From: Planctomycetota bacterium
Lineage (GTDB): Bacteria > Planctomycetota > UBA1135 > GCA-002686595
Assembly (NCBI GenBank): GCA_022447405.1
Contig: JAKVCE010000031.1
Location: 1 to 13,168, forward strand
DNA: 13,168 bases
Direction of reading: 5' to 3'
The notes under the pieces are model-generated. The model made no database searches. It was not told the DNA's origin and saw only the letters and a program-made list of their open reading frames with translations. The position numbers and the translations under genes were made by a program. This document shows positions 12,889 through 13,168 of this stretch, one piece after another (positions within the stretch are counted from its first letter, which is position 1; every line of letters starts with the position of its first letter).

Positions 12889-13168
12889 TCACTTGATGTG
12901 GCAGGTGGGCTCGATCCCGCGCTTCTCGAAGTAGCGCTGGTGGTACTCCTCGGCGCGCCAGAAGGGCTTCGCGTCGACGAGCTGGGTCACGATCGGGTTC
13001 TTGAAGCGCTTGGCCTCAGTGAGCGCAGCGACCGCCGCCTCCGCTGCTTCGCGCTGGGCGTCGTCGTAGCAGAAGATCACCGAGCGGTACTGCGTGCCGA
13101 CGTCCGGCCCCTGCCGGTTGAGGGTCGTCGGGTCGTGGTTGTCGAAGAAGACCTCGACGAGCTTCTCG
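12889..13168 (-). CDS. msrA: Peptide-methionine (S)-S-oxide reductase MsrA, N-terminus beyond the right edge
   Basis: Only the C-terminal 92 residues are in the window; the frame is open to the edge. The visible part begins EKLVEVFFDNHDPTTLNRQG, continues with PDVGTQYRSVIF and ends FWRAEEYHQRYFEKR plus GIEPTCHIK, all hallmarks of MsrA. The enzyme reduces the S-epimer of methionine sulfoxide in proteins using thioredoxin-type electron donors. The catalytic GCFW-type site lies beyond the edge, so its Cys cannot be checked; some MsrA proteins carry selenocysteine there, which matters given the candidate selenoprotein at 1241-1648. A Cys near the C-terminus (PTCHIK) could be a resolving cysteine. 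It is convergent with the HD-domain gene. Confidence 0.96.
   Translation of the reverse strand, partial: EKLVEVFFDNHDPTTLNRQGPDVGTQYRSVIFCYDDAQREAAEAAVAALTEAKRFKNPIVTQLVDAKPFWRAEEYHQRYFEKRGIEPTCHIK

Overview
The window is GC-rich, gene-dense bacterial DNA. Its gene set is typical of the Planctomycetota: two exported formylglycine-type sulfatases, large exported proteins combining thioredoxin-like domains with TPR or alpha/alpha-toroid regions, an exported c-type heme protein with no recognisable named family, and an RRM protein with a glycine tail. No rRNA or other marker gene is present, so the phylum is an inference. There is no rRNA, tRNA, CRISPR array, transposase or integrase, and nothing looks recently acquired. 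It reads as ordinary chromosome with one unusual locus at the left.

Layout. (1) 1-1648, minus: a two-gene unit. First comes a thioredoxin-like lipoprotein whose frame is interrupted once, by a TGA exactly where the first residue of a CxxC redox motif belongs, making a candidate selenoprotein (T-U-P-L-C). Then comes an exported protein with a CxxCH heme motif that runs off the left edge as one uninterrupted frame of 406 codons. (2) 1723-2360: two small membrane proteins, convergent, sharing a hairpin whose arms contain both stop codons. (3) 2406-3872, minus: sulfatase A. (4) 3972-7552, plus: a small glycine-tailed protein, a beta-carbonic anhydrase, sulfatase B and a PrsW-family intramembrane protease, closely spaced; sulfatase B may have its own promoter. 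(5) 7557-9758, minus: a 733-residue exported thioredoxin-like/TPR protein with an RG-rich tail. (6) 9759-10172: the only long non-coding stretch, holding the leader of the RRM gene. (7) 10173-10472, plus: the RRM RNA-binding protein, followed by hairpins. (8) 10627-12883, plus: an exported thioredoxin-like/toroid protein, then an HD-domain hydrolase from a TTG start. (9) 12889 to the right edge, minus: the C-terminal part of methionine sulfoxide reductase A.

How the genes fit together. A thiol/selenol redox theme recurs: the candidate selenoprotein, a heme-attachment protein beside it, two exported proteins with degenerate thioredoxin-like domains, and MsrA. Sulfatases plus exported multidomain proteins suggest breakdown of sulfated polymers at the cell surface.

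A second pattern runs through the window. Seven genes that appear to begin transcription units each carry a TAnnnT hexamer ending 6-10 nt before the start codon, three of them as TAGGCTGT. Genes inside units lack it. This suggests widespread leaderless or near-leaderless transcription.
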